61,859 nucleotides of DNA from Bacteroides pyogenes (GCF_014196225.1 NZ_JACIDI010000019.1:1-61859), one strand, 5' to 3'. Counted from the stretch's first letter, positions 1-8,511 are shown. The notes: a model not told the origin generated them from the sequence alone. Program-made: numbers and translations.

Positions 1-993
1 GGCGGTATCGTGGTGATGACGCTTGTCGGCCTATGGCTGATGAGTTCGGGCGAACTGACCGTGGCACGTTTCATTCTTGCCTTGATATTGGGAGGGCTGT
101 TCTCGTCCTCCTTTGCCAAGTTGGCTACGTTCCAGCATTTCAAAATTGTCTATGGGCAGTCGGTGGCGAAGGTTCAGTCGATTATCGAAGTACCTGCAAA
201 GGATACGGCAGACAGGGATACGGATACCATGCAGACCGATGTCAGTTTCGAGCACGTGACATTTGCCTATCCGAACAAGCAGGACAGTGCTTTGTGTGAT
301 GTCTGTCTGCAATTTCCCAAGGGTAGCCATACGGCTATTGTGGGAGAATCAGGGTCAGGCAAAAGCACATTGGCAAGCCTGATGATAGGTTTCTGGCAGC
401 CACAGGCGGGATCCGTTCGACTTGGCAGCGAGAACCTTGCGGAACTCTCCGAACGAAACATTGCCGATTTCTTTTCTATGGTGCAACAGGAGGTGTTCCT
501 TTTCAATATGAGTATTCGGGACAATATCCGTATCGGCAAACCCTCCGCTACGCAAGAAGAGGTGGAAACGGCGGCACGAAGGGCACGCATACACGACTTT
601 ATTGTGGGACTCCCCAATGGTTACGATACCTTGGCAGGCGAAGCGGGTGTAAAATTCTCCGGTGGGGAGAAGCAGCGCATTTCCATTGCGCGTATGTTGC
701 TCAAAGACTCGCCGATTGTCATTCTCGACGAAGCTACCGCAGCTTTGGATGGAGAGAACGAGAAACTCATTCAAGAGGCTTTGGATGAATTGCAGCGTAA
801 CAAGACCATCATCACCATCGCCCACCGTCTCAACACTATTCAGGATATGGAACGCATTGTCGTGATGGACAAGGGGCGTATCGTGGCGACGGGAACGCAC
901 GAAGAATTGATGGACAGTTGTCCCTTATACCGCAATATGACGGAAATGCAGGAACAAGTAAGTAAATGGCAACTGAAAGAAGAGGAGGTATAA
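1..993 (+). CDS. ABC exporter, permease-ATPase half-transporter (5' end outside window)
   Basis: The reading frame is open from the first base, so the gene starts upstream of the window. About 330 residues remain: the last membrane helix and a complete nucleotide-binding domain. Walker A (GESGSGKS) is near residue 115 of the visible part, the signature FSGGEKQR near 220 and Walker B (IVILDEATAALD) near 240. It belongs to the family of membrane-ATPase fusion exporters and probably pairs with the next gene, whose start is 3 bases after this stop. AGGAGG just before the stop is the ribosome site for that gene. Such pairs include lipid, peptide and siderophore transporters; the substrate cannot be told here. 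Confidence 0.9.
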   Translation, partial: GGIVVMTLVGLWLMSSGELTVARFILALILGGLFSSSFAKLATFQHFKIVYGQSVAKVQSIIEVPAKDTADRDTDTMQTDVSFEHVTFAYPNKQDSALCDVCLQFPKGSHTAIVGESGSGKSTLASLMIGFWQPQAGSVRLGSENLAELSERNIADFFSMVQQEVFLFNMSIRDNIRIGKPSATQEEVETAARRARIHDFIVGLPNGYDTLAGEAGVKFSGGEKQRISIARMLLKDSPIVILDEATAALDGENEKLIQEALDELQRNKTIITIAHRLNTIQDMERIVVMDKGRIVATGTHEELMDSCPLYRNMTEMQEQVSKWQLKEEEV

Positions 994-996
994 ATA

Positions 997-2694
997 ATGG
1001 TACGCAATATATTGAACGAACTGACCGCCCGCGGAGTGCGGCATCTGATAATCTCCGCACTGTTTTTCGTGGTTTATGCCCTTTGTGGCACGGCGATTAT
1101 GCTTACCGTCTTGTTCCTTATCGATCGCTATATATCGGGCGAAAGCGTTTCGCTCGTTTCAGCAACGTGGATACTCGGTGGTCTGCTGGTTTTGAAAACC
1201 ATATCCAATGCCATAGCCGATATGAGCAAACACTTTGCCGGCTTCGATCTCGTGGAACGCATTCGTGAGAAAATCATCTTGAAACTGAAAATGTTCTCGC
1301 TCAGTTTCTACACCAATGAACGGCTGGGCGAGATAAGCACCGTCATTCACAAAGACGTGGATAATATGGAAATGGTTGTGGGGCACCTTTGGACACGGAT
1401 GTCCGCCGACTTCATCGTGGCGCTGATACTCGGCATCGGGCTGTTCTGTGTGGACTGGCGCATGGGATTAGCGATGATTGCCATCCTTCCTATTGCCCTC
1501 TTCTCCTTGTATCGGGGCATCCGTTCGGGAATGAAAGCGCAACAGGAGGCACAAGACGGTCTGGCGGATATGGTCAGTCTCTTCGTTGAATACGTCAAGG
1601 GCATACCTGTGCTGAAAGTTTTCGGAGGAAAAGGAATGTTCCGTGACAGGCTCGACCGTTCTGTCAGCGAGTTCGGGGAGAGCAGCAAGAAGACCTCACG
1701 GTTGGCAGCTGCAAGCGTAGGCAGGTATGCCTTTCTCATTGAACTGGCTTTCGCTCTGATGGCAACGCTTGGTCTTTGGTGGACTTGGCGTGGAGAACTT
1801 TCCCTTTTCGCTTACCTGATGTTCGTCATCGTCTCGAAGGAGTTCTACAAACCTTTTGTCAATATGGAGAGTCATTGGCTGAACTACATCAAGGTAAAGG
1901 ACAGCTACGAACGCATTTCCCGTCTGTTGGATGCTCCCGTGATCGTCGATCCCGACCAACCGAAAACGGCGGAACGCTTCGACCTCTCGTTTGATGGTGT
2001 CGGTTTCCACTATGAAAAAGAGGGGTTCGAGATGAAAGACCTCACGTTCAACGTACCCGAACGGACGGTAACGGCTCTTGTCGGCTCGTCAGGGTCGGGG
2101 AAAACCACCATTACCAATCTGTTGCTCCGCTTTTGGGAACCGCAGGCAGGCTGTATCCGTATCGGTGGAGTGGACATACGGGAAATAGACTACGATTATC
2201 TGCTCGGCAAAATCAGTGTGGTGATGCAGAATGTCATTCTCTTTTCCGACACCATTGCCAACAATATCAAGGTGGGCAACCGCAATGCCACACAGGGGGA
2301 AATCGAGGAAGCCGCACGTCGGGCGATGATACACGACTTCATCGTCAGTCTGCCCGATGGTTACGAAACGAAAATTGGGGAGAACGGTTTGGGACTCTCG
2401 GGTGGACAGAAGCAACGCCTCTCCATCGCTCGCGCCTTCCTCAAAGATGCTCCGATCCTCCTTTTAGACGAGATAACGAGCAATGTCGACCCCGTCAATG
2501 AGTACAAAATACAGCAAGCAATGTCTGTGCTTATCCGAAACCGCACGGTCTTGGTCATTGCCCACCATTTGCAGACCATCCGCAATGCCCACCAGATTAT
2601 CGTCATGGACAAGGGACGGCTTATAGAAAAAGGCACACATACCAAACTCGAAGCCAAAGGAGGAATGTATTGCAAACTGCTGGCAATGCAGTAA
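997..2694 (+). CDS. ABC exporter, second half-transporter
   Basis: This is a complete 565-residue half-transporter. The N-terminal 300 residues hold the membrane helices. The ATPase domain follows, with Walker A (GSSGSGKT) near residue 367, signature LSGGQKQR near 468 and Walker B (ILLLDEITSNVD) near 488. The residue after the Walker B aspartate is the expected catalytic glutamate. It lies 3 bases behind the first ABC gene, so the two are probably translated together and form a heterodimer. The pair most resembles exporter-like cassettes of the siderophore and small-molecule type found as cargo in Bacteroidales, but nothing in the window fixes the substrate. Confidence 0.9.
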   Translation: MVRNILNELTARGVRHLIISALFFVVYALCGTAIMLTVLFLIDRYISGESVSLVSATWILGGLLVLKTISNAIADMSKHFAGFDLVERIREKIILKLKMFSLSFYTNERLGEISTVIHKDVDNMEMVVGHLWTRMSADFIVALILGIGLFCVDWRMGLAMIAILPIALFSLYRGIRSGMKAQQEAQDGLADMVSLFVEYVKGIPVLKVFGGKGMFRDRLDRSVSEFGESSKKTSRLAAASVGRYAFLIELAFALMATLGLWWTWRGELSLFAYLMFVIVSKEFYKPFVNMESHWLNYIKVKDSYERISRLLDAPVIVDPDQPKTAERFDLSFDGVGFHYEKEGFEMKDLTFNVPERTVTALVGSSGSGKTTITNLLLRFWEPQAGCIRIGGVDIREIDYDYLLGKISVVMQNVILFSDTIANNIKVGNRNATQGEIEEAARRAMIHDFIVSLPDGYETKIGENGLGLSGGQKQRLSIARAFLKDAPILLLDEITSNVDPVNEYKIQQAMSVLIRNRTVLVIAHHLQTIRNAHQIIVMDKGRLIEKGTHTKLEAKGGMYCKLLAMQ

Positions 2695-2710
2695 GCTCGT
2701 AACAAGCAAC

Positions 2711-2746
2711 AGGCAGTAAAAAATACTCTTTACTGCCTGCTTTTTC
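2711..2746 (+). terminator. Intrinsic terminator after the ABC pair
   Basis: AGGCAGTAAA at 2711-2720 pairs with TTTACTGCCT at 2729-2738, with an 8-base loop, and is followed by GCTTTTT. It sits 16 bases after the ABC stop codon. Confidence 0.8.
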
Positions 2747-2782
2747 TTGTTCAAACGAATTGTCTTTAATTTACTCTCCGAA

Positions 2783-2836
2783 GCACCTAAGCTTTTGAAC
2801 AAAAGCTTAGGTGTAATTGTCGGAAAGCTTAGGTGC
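2783..2836. repeat. Three-armed inverted repeat beside the recombinases
   Basis: CACCTAAGCTTTT at 2784-2796 and AAAAGCTTAGGTG at 2801-2813 form a perfect 13-bp hairpin with the loop GAAC. A third arm, AAAGCTTAGGTGC at 2824-2836, can replace the second one by pairing with 2783-2795. The motif AGCTTAGGTGTAA here (2804-2816) recurs as its complement at 48752-48764. The place, just outside the integrase cluster, fits recombinase arm sites or an element end, but a terminator role for the convergent genes is also possible. Confidence 0.55.
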
Positions 2837-2870
2837 TTTTCATCCTCTCCCTTTCTCTTTTCATAGTAAT

Positions 2871-4073
2871 TCAATATTCATTGTTTTTTCTTCTTTCGAT
2901 TAACCTGTCCATATCCTCTGCAATCTTCCTCTCGGAAATCTTCGCATAGGTCTGCGTGCTGGTGATGGAGGCATGTCCCATCATCTTGGCAATGCTCTCC
3001 GTACAAATTCCCTCGGAAATCAAAAACGATCCGAAGCTGTGCCGGGCTTGATGGTAGGAGAGGTTCTCCTTCCGCCCGATGATGACACCGAGCTCGTGTA
3101 TTTCGAACCACATAGAGTCCCTGCTCGGCAACGGAAATACCGGCTGTGTGTCATCGGTCGTATTGTACAAATCAAGTATCTGCTCCGCTATCGGATGCAG
3201 GGGAATGAAGGACTCTACTTTCGTCTTCTTGCGATTGATGCGAATGTATCTCCTGTTGTCGGCAGTCCGCCCGATATGGTGCGGATAAAGCAGCCGGGTA
3301 TCGACATAGGCAAGTCCCGTAAAGCAGGAGAAGATAAAAGCCCTGCGAGCCAATTCCTTCAAAGGGTCATTGGCGGGCAGTTTCAGTTCCAGCAGTTGTT
3401 TCAGTTCAGTCCTGCTGATATGCATCCGCTTGGAGGGTGGTTTCTTCTCATACTCCAACTCTTCCAGAGGATTGGCACGGATAATCCCATGGTCCACGGC
3501 AAGATACATCAGTCTGTTCAGCCAGCAGAGGCAATGGTTGGTCTGCGATGCCCCGAAGTTCTTGTACCGCTTCAAGTAGACCTTGTATTCCCGTCCGAAT
3601 TCCTCGGTGATGTCCGAAAAGGTAATGTCCGTCTTGCCTTTCGAGTCCAAGAACTCACGGATATAGCTCTGATAATACCGAGAACTCCTGTAGGTCGAAG
3701 TGGAGTCGATTTCCTTGGAGCGGACGGCAAGGCGTTCCCGTTCCCTTTCTCCCATTTGGAGCAGATGGGTAGGAATGACCGCCTGACCTGCTATCCTGTT
3801 TTTCAATAGTTCGGCACTGACCACACCCTGCTCTTTGAGCATTTCATCATAGAGCCGCTCCGCATACTTTCGAAACTCTTTCAGGCGGTTGTTCGTCCGC
3901 ACGTCCGCGGTCTCTGCTTTTTTTGCATTCCATTGTTTGGGATTGCAAGTAATACCCGTGGTTATCGTCGTGCTTTTCCCGTCGATGGAGATTCGGCAAA
4001 GTACGGCGGTCGTACCGTCCGTACGGACTTTGCTTCGATTGATGTATAACAATAAAGAGAATGTACTGCGCAT
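2871..4073 (-). CDS. Tyrosine recombinase / integrase (first of tandem pair)
   Basis: A 400-residue integrase of the Bacteroidales type: an N-terminal arm-binding domain (about 1-95), a SAM-like core-binding domain (about 110-210) and the catalytic domain. Visible catalytic residues are HQARH near residue 345, GHAS and the nucleophile in TYAK near the end. The position that usually holds the first catalytic arginine (TGLRYSD in classic members) reads TGLAYVD, a substitution common in this branch, as in IntDOT. It lies downstream of a second recombinase with a 52-base gap, so both are likely co-transcribed. One or both would integrate and excise the element or the ABC cargo block. Confidence 0.9.
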   Translation of the reverse strand: MRSTFSLLLYINRSKVRTDGTTAVLCRISIDGKSTTITTGITCNPKQWNAKKAETADVRTNNRLKEFRKYAERLYDEMLKEQGVVSAELLKNRIAGQAVIPTHLLQMGERERERLAVRSKEIDSTSTYRSSRYYQSYIREFLDSKGKTDITFSDITEEFGREYKVYLKRYKNFGASQTNHCLCWLNRLMYLAVDHGIIRANPLEELEYEKKPPSKRMHISRTELKQLLELKLPANDPLKELARRAFIFSCFTGLAYVDTRLLYPHHIGRTADNRRYIRINRKKTKVESFIPLHPIAEQILDLYNTTDDTQPVFPLPSRDSMWFEIHELGVIIGRKENLSYHQARHSFGSFLISEGICTESIAKMMGHASITSTQTYAKISERKIAEDMDRLIERRKNNEY

Positions 4074-4125
4074 GATTGTTTCATTGTTTGTTGATTTTCA
4101 CTCTGATTTCTATATGTCTGTGTGT

Positions 4126-5355
4126 TTATAATACAAGTTTGAGGTCTTTTGTCGCCTCGATATATTTGTCCATATCCTCGAAGAGTTTCTTGGGCGTAAC
4201 CTTCGCATAGACCTGCGTAGTTTGCAGGTTCGAATGCCCTAGCATCTTGCAGATGGTCTCGATGGGAACACCGGCTTCCAAGGTAATCAGCGATGCAAAT
4301 GAGTGTCTGCCGGCATGGTAGGTCAGGTCTTCCCTGATGTCGGCAAGGATAGCCAGACATTTCATGAGGCGACGCATATTGGAATAGTGCAGCATCGGAA
4401 AGAGTGTAGGACGGTTGTCGTCCCGGTACTTCTCTATCAAAGTAAGGGCTTCGGGCAGCAGCTTGACACAGGCACGAAGCTCGTTTTTCTTGCGGCGGTA
4501 TTTGAGCCACAGCCCGCCGCTGTCATCCGTGAACAGATTATCGCGCGTGACGGAAACGGCATCGGCATAAGCCGTTCCAGTATAGCAGGCAAAGAGGAAG
4601 AGGTCTCTTGCCAAGATGTGGGAGGCGCGATATTCGGGAATGACCAAGTCACGGATTCTCTCGAAGGATTCCCGGCTTAGGGCTTTCGGCGTTTTTTCCT
4701 TTGGTTGGGGAAGGCTGAAATGGGCGAAGAAGCATCTGTCGGCATGTCCCTCTTTGTAGGCTTTTCGGCATACTTTCTTGACGATAGCCAGATAGTGTCG
4801 GCAGGTATCTATGGCAAATCCTTTCTCATCCAAAATGAAACTCTGGTAATCATGGATAAACTGCTCCGTCATCTGACCGAAAGCAACGTCTTTGGTACGA
4901 AACTCTTTTTCGATGAACTCCGCCAAGGTTCTCCGGGTATAGAAATAGGCAGGGTAAGTTCCCTTTGCACGGTCTATCCCGATACGCTTTCTCAATTCCT
5001 CACAGACGATGTCCGTCATTCCCAACAGGGTCATCTGCGTTTCAAGGCTTCCTTGAAACAGGTTTTTGACGGCTTCCGCATCGAAGTCTGCTTTTCTTTC
5101 CGCAAGCGTGTCGAATGCCGTATGGATGGAGAGCATCAGCTTGTCCAGCTTCGCATTGGTCTCTACGGCTTCATGGCTCTTGCCTTTCAGACGGCTTTCA
5201 CGTGGATTCCATAAGTCGGGAGTACATGAAATTTTGCAACTGAACTGCACCATTGAACGATTGACGGTGATACGTCCCATGATGGGGGCTTTGCCCGACC
5301 TGTCGGGTCTGCTCTTTTTGAGGTAGAGCAACACCTTGAATTTTTCTGTTTTCAT
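4126..5355 (-). CDS. Tyrosine recombinase / integrase (second of tandem pair)
   Basis: A 409-residue integrase with the same three-domain layout as its neighbour but clearly diverged in sequence. Catalytic motifs are YHAGRHSFAS near residue 350, LGHSN and the tyrosine in VYAK. The first arginine is again replaced (CYTGTAYAD). I place the start at the ATG at 5355 (MKTEKFKV), because a -7 box at 5374-5381 would put the transcript start downstream of the earlier candidate start. Tandem pairs of unlike integrases occur on Bacteroidales mobile islands; which one acts on which site is unknown. Confidence 0.9.
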   Translation of the reverse strand: MKTEKFKVLLYLKKSRPDRSGKAPIMGRITVNRSMVQFSCKISCTPDLWNPRESRLKGKSHEAVETNAKLDKLMLSIHTAFDTLAERKADFDAEAVKNLFQGSLETQMTLLGMTDIVCEELRKRIGIDRAKGTYPAYFYTRRTLAEFIEKEFRTKDVAFGQMTEQFIHDYQSFILDEKGFAIDTCRHYLAIVKKVCRKAYKEGHADRCFFAHFSLPQPKEKTPKALSRESFERIRDLVIPEYRASHILARDLFLFACYTGTAYADAVSVTRDNLFTDDSGGLWLKYRRKKNELRACVKLLPEALTLIEKYRDDNRPTLFPMLHYSNMRRLMKCLAILADIREDLTYHAGRHSFASLITLEAGVPIETICKMLGHSNLQTTQVYAKVTPKKLFEDMDKYIEATKDLKLVL

Positions 5356-5373
5356 ACACTTTAATTTTATGGG

Positions 5374-5381
5374 CAAAATTA
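5374..5381 (-). promoter_or_regulatory. Promoter -7 box for the recombinase pair
   Basis: Read on the minus strand this is TAATTTTG, matching the Bacteroides -7 consensus TAnnTTTG. It lies 18 bases before the ATG at 5355. I do not see a clear -33 TTTG at the usual distance. Confidence 0.5.
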
Positions 5382-5581
5382 CCCGTTGTTAAAGCGTTCT
5401 TTGATAAGCAAAACGTTGTAGAACAGAGAGATAGAACCAACTCCAGAAAAATCTTTCCTTTTTTCCGTTACCTCACCACACTAGGGAAACCAACGGATAA
5501 CGGTTTGGTAACCGAAAGGATTCAATATTCCGTGTTGAACTGCTTTCCTATCATACTCGCAGAATATAGAAAATCGACTAA

Positions 5582-5854
5582 TTCACAACACGTTATCGGT
5601 TTATTCTCTACATTCTTCCAAATTCTCAAATGGTAGGTATTTTCCATCTTGCGAGGCACACATTTGCCACGACAACCACACTTGCCAAAGGTGTGCCCAT
5701 TGAAACAGTCAGCAAGATGTTGGGACACACCAATATAGAAACGACACAGATATACGCCCGCATTACCAATAACAAAATCAGTAACGATATGCAGGGGCTT
5801 GACAAGAAGTTTGTCGGCATTGAAAAAATCTACAAAGAAGTATCAATGAAATAG
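5582..5854 (+). pseudogene. 3' remnant of a third tyrosine recombinase
   Basis: Only the last 75 residues of an integrase remain, with HLARHTFAT, the KMLGHTN histidine and the tyrosine in QIYARI. The frame runs upstream to a stop at 5579 and the segment ILPNSQM before the catalytic part resembles the region about 20 residues further upstream in intact homologues, which suggests an internal deletion. The arm-binding and core-binding domains are missing. It points the opposite way from the two intact recombinases, so it is probably the old integrase of the conjugative element or of an earlier insertion. Confidence 0.75.
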
Positions 5855-5860
5855 TTGTAT

Positions 5861-5895
5861 AGGGGATTTATCGCAATTAGTGATAAGTCCCTTTA
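5861..5895 (+). terminator. Hairpin after the integrase remnant
   Basis: AGGGGATTTATC (5861-5872) pairs imperfectly with GATAAGTCCCT (5882-5892), followed by TTAT. It lies 7 bases after the remnant's stop codon. Confidence 0.5.
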
Positions 5896-5929
5896 TGCTT
5901 TTAATTATTCACCATTAAATAGTAACATT

Positions 5930-6472
5930 ATGGACTTACAAATCATTCAGAGCAAGATTTATGAAATCAGGGGTTGCCGGGTTATGCTCGATAGTGACCT
6001 TGCGGCACTTTATCAGGTGGAAACAAAAGCCTTGAAACAGGCTGTCAAACGTAATATTGAACGTTTTCCAAGTGATTTTATGTTTGAACTGACAAAGGAA
6101 GAAGTGGAATGTTTAAGGTCACAAATTGTGACCTTAAAGAATAATCCCGATGAAACGGAAGAAGAAACCAGTTCAAAACGTGGTAAACATACTAAATATT
6201 TGCCCTATGTTTTCACGCAAGAGGGGGTAGCCGCCCTGTCCGGTGTGCTACGCAGCCCTATTGCCATACAGGTGAATATTTCCATCATGCGGGCATTTGT
6301 AGCCTTACGTCAAATGATAACAGGTTATCAGGAACTACTAAAGCGTATTGAAGAACTGGAAGAAAGCACGGATGCACAATTCAGCGAGGTGTACCAAGCA
6401 CTTACCCAGTTATTAAGCAAGCCCGAACCGAAGCCACGAAAACCGATAGGATATAGAACTTATGATGAATAA
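5930..6472 (+). CDS. ORF6N-domain DNA-binding protein
   Basis: A 180-residue protein beginning MDLQIIQSKIYEIRG. The N-terminal half matches the ORF6N domain (RGCRVMLDSDLAALYQVE, then FPSDFMFEL), a KilA-N-like domain of phage and mobile-element proteins thought to bind DNA. The conserved block FTQEGVAALSGVLRS follows near residue 105, and a short acidic coiled coil (ELLKRIEELEE) and basic tail end the protein. I take the internal ATG at 5930 because the 25 codons upstream do not resemble the family and cover the previous gene's hairpin. The role on the element is not established. Confidence 0.85.
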   Translation: MDLQIIQSKIYEIRGCRVMLDSDLAALYQVETKALKQAVKRNIERFPSDFMFELTKEEVECLRSQIVTLKNNPDETEEETSSKRGKHTKYLPYVFTQEGVAALSGVLRSPIAIQVNISIMRAFVALRQMITGYQELLKRIEELEESTDAQFSEVYQALTQLLSKPEPKPRKPIGYRTYDE

Positions 6473-6495
6473 CGGTTTAAGGTATTCTGTTGTCT

Positions 6496-6524
6496 AAGGG
6501 GTGTCACCAATGATACCCCTTTTT
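6496..6524 (+). terminator. Intrinsic terminator after the ORF6N gene
   Basis: AAGGGGTGTC (6496-6505) pairs with GATACCCCTT (6512-6521) through a 6-base loop, followed by TTTT. It is 24 bases after the stop codon. Confidence 0.8.
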
Positions 6525-6578
6525 CAGTTCCCTAAAGTAATGTATCTCAATCACAAATTTTAGCAAAGTTACAGCCCG

Positions 6579-6673
6579 GTGGGGACAAATACCAAATCCG
6601 AGCCGTTCCGGTTTTCTAAAAAATCTCCACACCTACGGGTCGTATTTTTTGAAAAGATTTGGTTGAAGTCCCC
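6579..6673. other. Foldback element 1, upstream of radC
   Basis: GGGGAC (6581-6586) and CCAAATC (6592-6598) pair with GATTTGG (6656-6662) and GTCCCC (6668-6673). The stem encloses a core with CTCCACACCT and CGGGT (about 6624-6641), in which ACC-TACG-GGT can form a small hairpin. The core is repeated almost exactly at 7336-7361 before ardA, inside a stem of different sequence. It ends 57 bases before the radC start, so a regulatory role is likely. See findings. Confidence 0.6.
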
Positions 6674-6730
6674 GCCAAACTGTGGATGTCCGGCAAAATT
6701 TCTTATTGTTTAATTTAAAATTCAAGCGTT

Positions 6731-7183
6731 ATGAAAACAATCGAATTTACCATGCCGGAAATCACTATCTCTTATAAGGACAATGTAAAAGCATCCGAAA
6801 GAATAAAAATCCTCTCTTCTGAAACTTCTTATTCCTACCTGAAACCGTTCTATGTAGAATGTATGGAACACCACGAAGAAAGCTATGTAATGTTCCTCAA
6901 TCGGGCTAACAAGGCTTTAGGTGTTTCCCTTATCTCTAAAGGCGGTATGGCTGAAACAGTAATGGACGTGAAAATCATCCTGCAAACCGCCTTAAAAGTC
7001 CATGCTTCGGGCATAATCCTCTCACATAACCACCCATCGGGCAACCTACGTCCGAGTGAACCGGACAAACAAATTACCTCAAAAATAAAAGAAGCCTGCA
7101 AGGTCTTGGATTTACACCTGTTAGACCATATCATCCTGACAGAAGAAAGCTATTACAGTTTTGCAGACGAGGGGCTTATCTAA
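6731..7183 (+). CDS. RadC-like JAB-domain protein
   Basis: A 150-residue protein of the RadC family. The zinc-binding JAMM motif is plain: SHNHPSGNLRPSEPD near residue 99, with both histidines, the serine and the final aspartate. Family members of this length lack the helix-hairpin-helix part of chromosomal RadC and are common on conjugative elements beside antirestriction genes, as here with ardA 300 bases downstream. The biochemical role of RadC is not settled. The element-borne short form probably serves the mobile DNA rather than host repair. Confidence 0.9.
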   Translation: MKTIEFTMPEITISYKDNVKASERIKILSSETSYSYLKPFYVECMEHHEESYVMFLNRANKALGVSLISKGGMAETVMDVKIILQTALKVHASGIILSHNHPSGNLRPSEPDKQITSKIKEACKVLDLHLLDHIILTEESYYSFADEGLI

Positions 7184-7280
7184 GCCCTTTTTTTTGCTCT
7201 CTCATTACTCATTCAAAAAGCCTAATGGCTTTTGTTTCTATCCTCTCAAACAAGAGAAAAATTTCTCCTTAAAACTGATT

Positions 7281-7416
7281 GGAACATTGTCAAAGGTATA
7301 TCCGTGCATGTTACTGTTTAAATTATTTTTTAGAAATCTCCACACCTGCGGGTAGTATTTCATAAATAATAATTTGCCCTGTACCATTCCCGAACCTTTG
7401 AAAAGACAATGTCCCC
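7281..7416. other. Foldback element 2, upstream of ardA
   Basis: GGAACATTGTC (7281-7291) and CAAAGGT pair with ACCTTTG (7394-7400) and GACAATGTCCCC (7405-7416). They enclose the same core as element 1 (CTCCACACCT, CGGGT, about 7339-7353), with a hairpin ACC-TGCG-GGT. The stem sequence differs from element 1 but pairing is kept. It ends 66 bases before the ardA start. Confidence 0.6.
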
Positions 7417-7482
7417 ATTCAGTTAAAGGAAAAATTTATGTGGTGGGCGACAAGCGATGTAAACAATTAAAATTCAAAAGTC

Positions 7483-8016
7483 ATGGAAGCAGTAATATTA
7501 TCAGAAGCAAGAGTTTATGTAGGTACTTACAACAAGTATAACAACGGTTCACTTTTCGGCAAGTGGTTAGACCTGTCGGAGTATTCGGATAAGGACGAGT
7601 TTTTGGAAGCGTGCTGGGAACTTCACAAGGACGAGCAAGACCCGGAATATATGTTTCAGGATTACGAGAATGTACCCGACAGCCTGATTTCCGAAAGCTG
7701 GTTATCTGAAAAGTTCTTTGAACTCCGGGATGCCATCGAGAAACTAAGCGAAACCCAGCAGGAAGCGTTTTTCGTATGGTGCGACCACCACAACAGCGAT
7801 ATAAGCGAGGAAGATGCGGACGACCTTGTTTCTTCCTTTGAGGACGAATATCAGGGAGAATATAAAGACGAGGAAGATTACGCCTATGAAATCGTAGAGG
7901 AATGTTACGAACTGCCGGAGTTCGCAAAGACCTACTTTGATTATTCGGCTTTTGCCCGTGACCTGTTTATGACTGATTACTGGATGGATAACGGTTTTGT
8001 TTTCCGTTGCGCCTGA
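7483..8016 (+). CDS. ardA: ArdA antirestriction protein
   Basis: A 177-residue, strongly acidic protein that matches ArdA along its length: RVYVGTYNKYNNGSLFGKW at the N-terminus, the acidic middle with FFVWCDHHN, and DYSAFARDLFMTDYW at the end. ArdA proteins mimic DNA and block type I restriction enzymes when incoming DNA is unmodified. That fits the conjugative context. It stands alone behind foldback element 2, which may time its expression. Confidence 0.93.
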   Translation: MEAVILSEARVYVGTYNKYNNGSLFGKWLDLSEYSDKDEFLEACWELHKDEQDPEYMFQDYENVPDSLISESWLSEKFFELRDAIEKLSETQQEAFFVWCDHHNSDISEEDADDLVSSFEDEYQGEYKDEEDYAYEIVEECYELPEFAKTYFDYSAFARDLFMTDYWMDNGFVFRCA

Positions 8017-8059
8017 TTACTAACCGGGTGGAGCAATCCACCCGCAACACATTAAAACA

Positions 8060-8272
8060 ATGAAAGTATATAATAACATAAAGACTTTTTTACGGTGGGC
8101 TGTATTGGCTTTTATCATCTATCAGGCAGCCACCAGTACCGCCGAAATGTGGATAGCTTTAATCATAGGATTTATTATTATCCGGCTTGTAATCCGGTTG
8201 TTTATCTCCGCCGTTTACCTGTTTTGTATGGCGATTATTTTCATTGTGTTGCTTTCGCTTTTAATTATCTGA
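8060..8272 (+). CDS. Small membrane protein
   Basis: A 70-residue protein with a short charged N-terminus (MKVYNNIKTFLRW) and two or three hydrophobic segments (about 12-32 and 35-70). It follows ardA by 43 bases and probably shares its transcript. I do not recognise a family; similar short hydrophobic genes follow ardA on related elements. Confidence 0.6.
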   Translation: MKVYNNIKTFLRWAVLAFIIYQAATSTAEMWIALIIGFIIIRLVIRLFISAVYLFCMAIIFIVLLSLLII

Positions 8273-8296
8273 TAACTTAATATAAATTATTACATC

Positions 8297-8407
8297 ATGG
8301 ACAGTTTAAACAAAAACGGGGTAAGAATTACCCAAACACCGGGAGAAGAAAAATATGTAAAATGCTGTTTAAGCGCATTAGGAAGTGTATCTGTTATACT
8401 TAATTAA
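8297..8407 (+). pseudogene. Truncated DUF3873-like gene
   Basis: The 36 codons begin MDSLNKNGVRITQTPGEEKY, which resembles the start of the small (about 70 aa) DUF3873 proteins found on Bacteroidales conjugative elements. After the EEKY block the frame loses the resemblance and stops. The break lies where the A+T-rich 8.4-10.7 kb insert begins, so the gene was probably cut by that insertion. The match is from memory of the family's N-terminus and is short. Confidence 0.5.
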
Positions 8408-8454
8408 TGTATAGTGGAGATTAAGACTAAAAAACTATTAGTATATGTAATTTT

Positions 8455-8507
8455 AAATATATTAAAGCTGAATGAATATAGAAATTGCATTCAGCTTTAA
8501 TATATTT
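8455..8507 (-). terminator. Terminator of the 705-aa gene
   Basis: A 20-bp perfect stem (8455-8474 with 8488-8507, core ATTAAAGCTGAATG) lies 4 bases after the stop codon of the minus-strand gene. Confidence 0.7.
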
Positions 8508-8511
8508 GAAA

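Noticed and set aside
2973..3809. 278-codon plus-strand frame opposite the first integrase
   Set aside because: It is the antisense of a well-supported integrase, with no family resemblance and no upstream signals.
4705..5214. 169-codon plus-strand frame opposite the second integrase
   Set aside because: Shadow of the integrase; no recognisable domain.
6540..6580. Plus-strand TAGCAAAG segment as a radC promoter
   Set aside because: It does not match TAnnTTTG on the coding strand.
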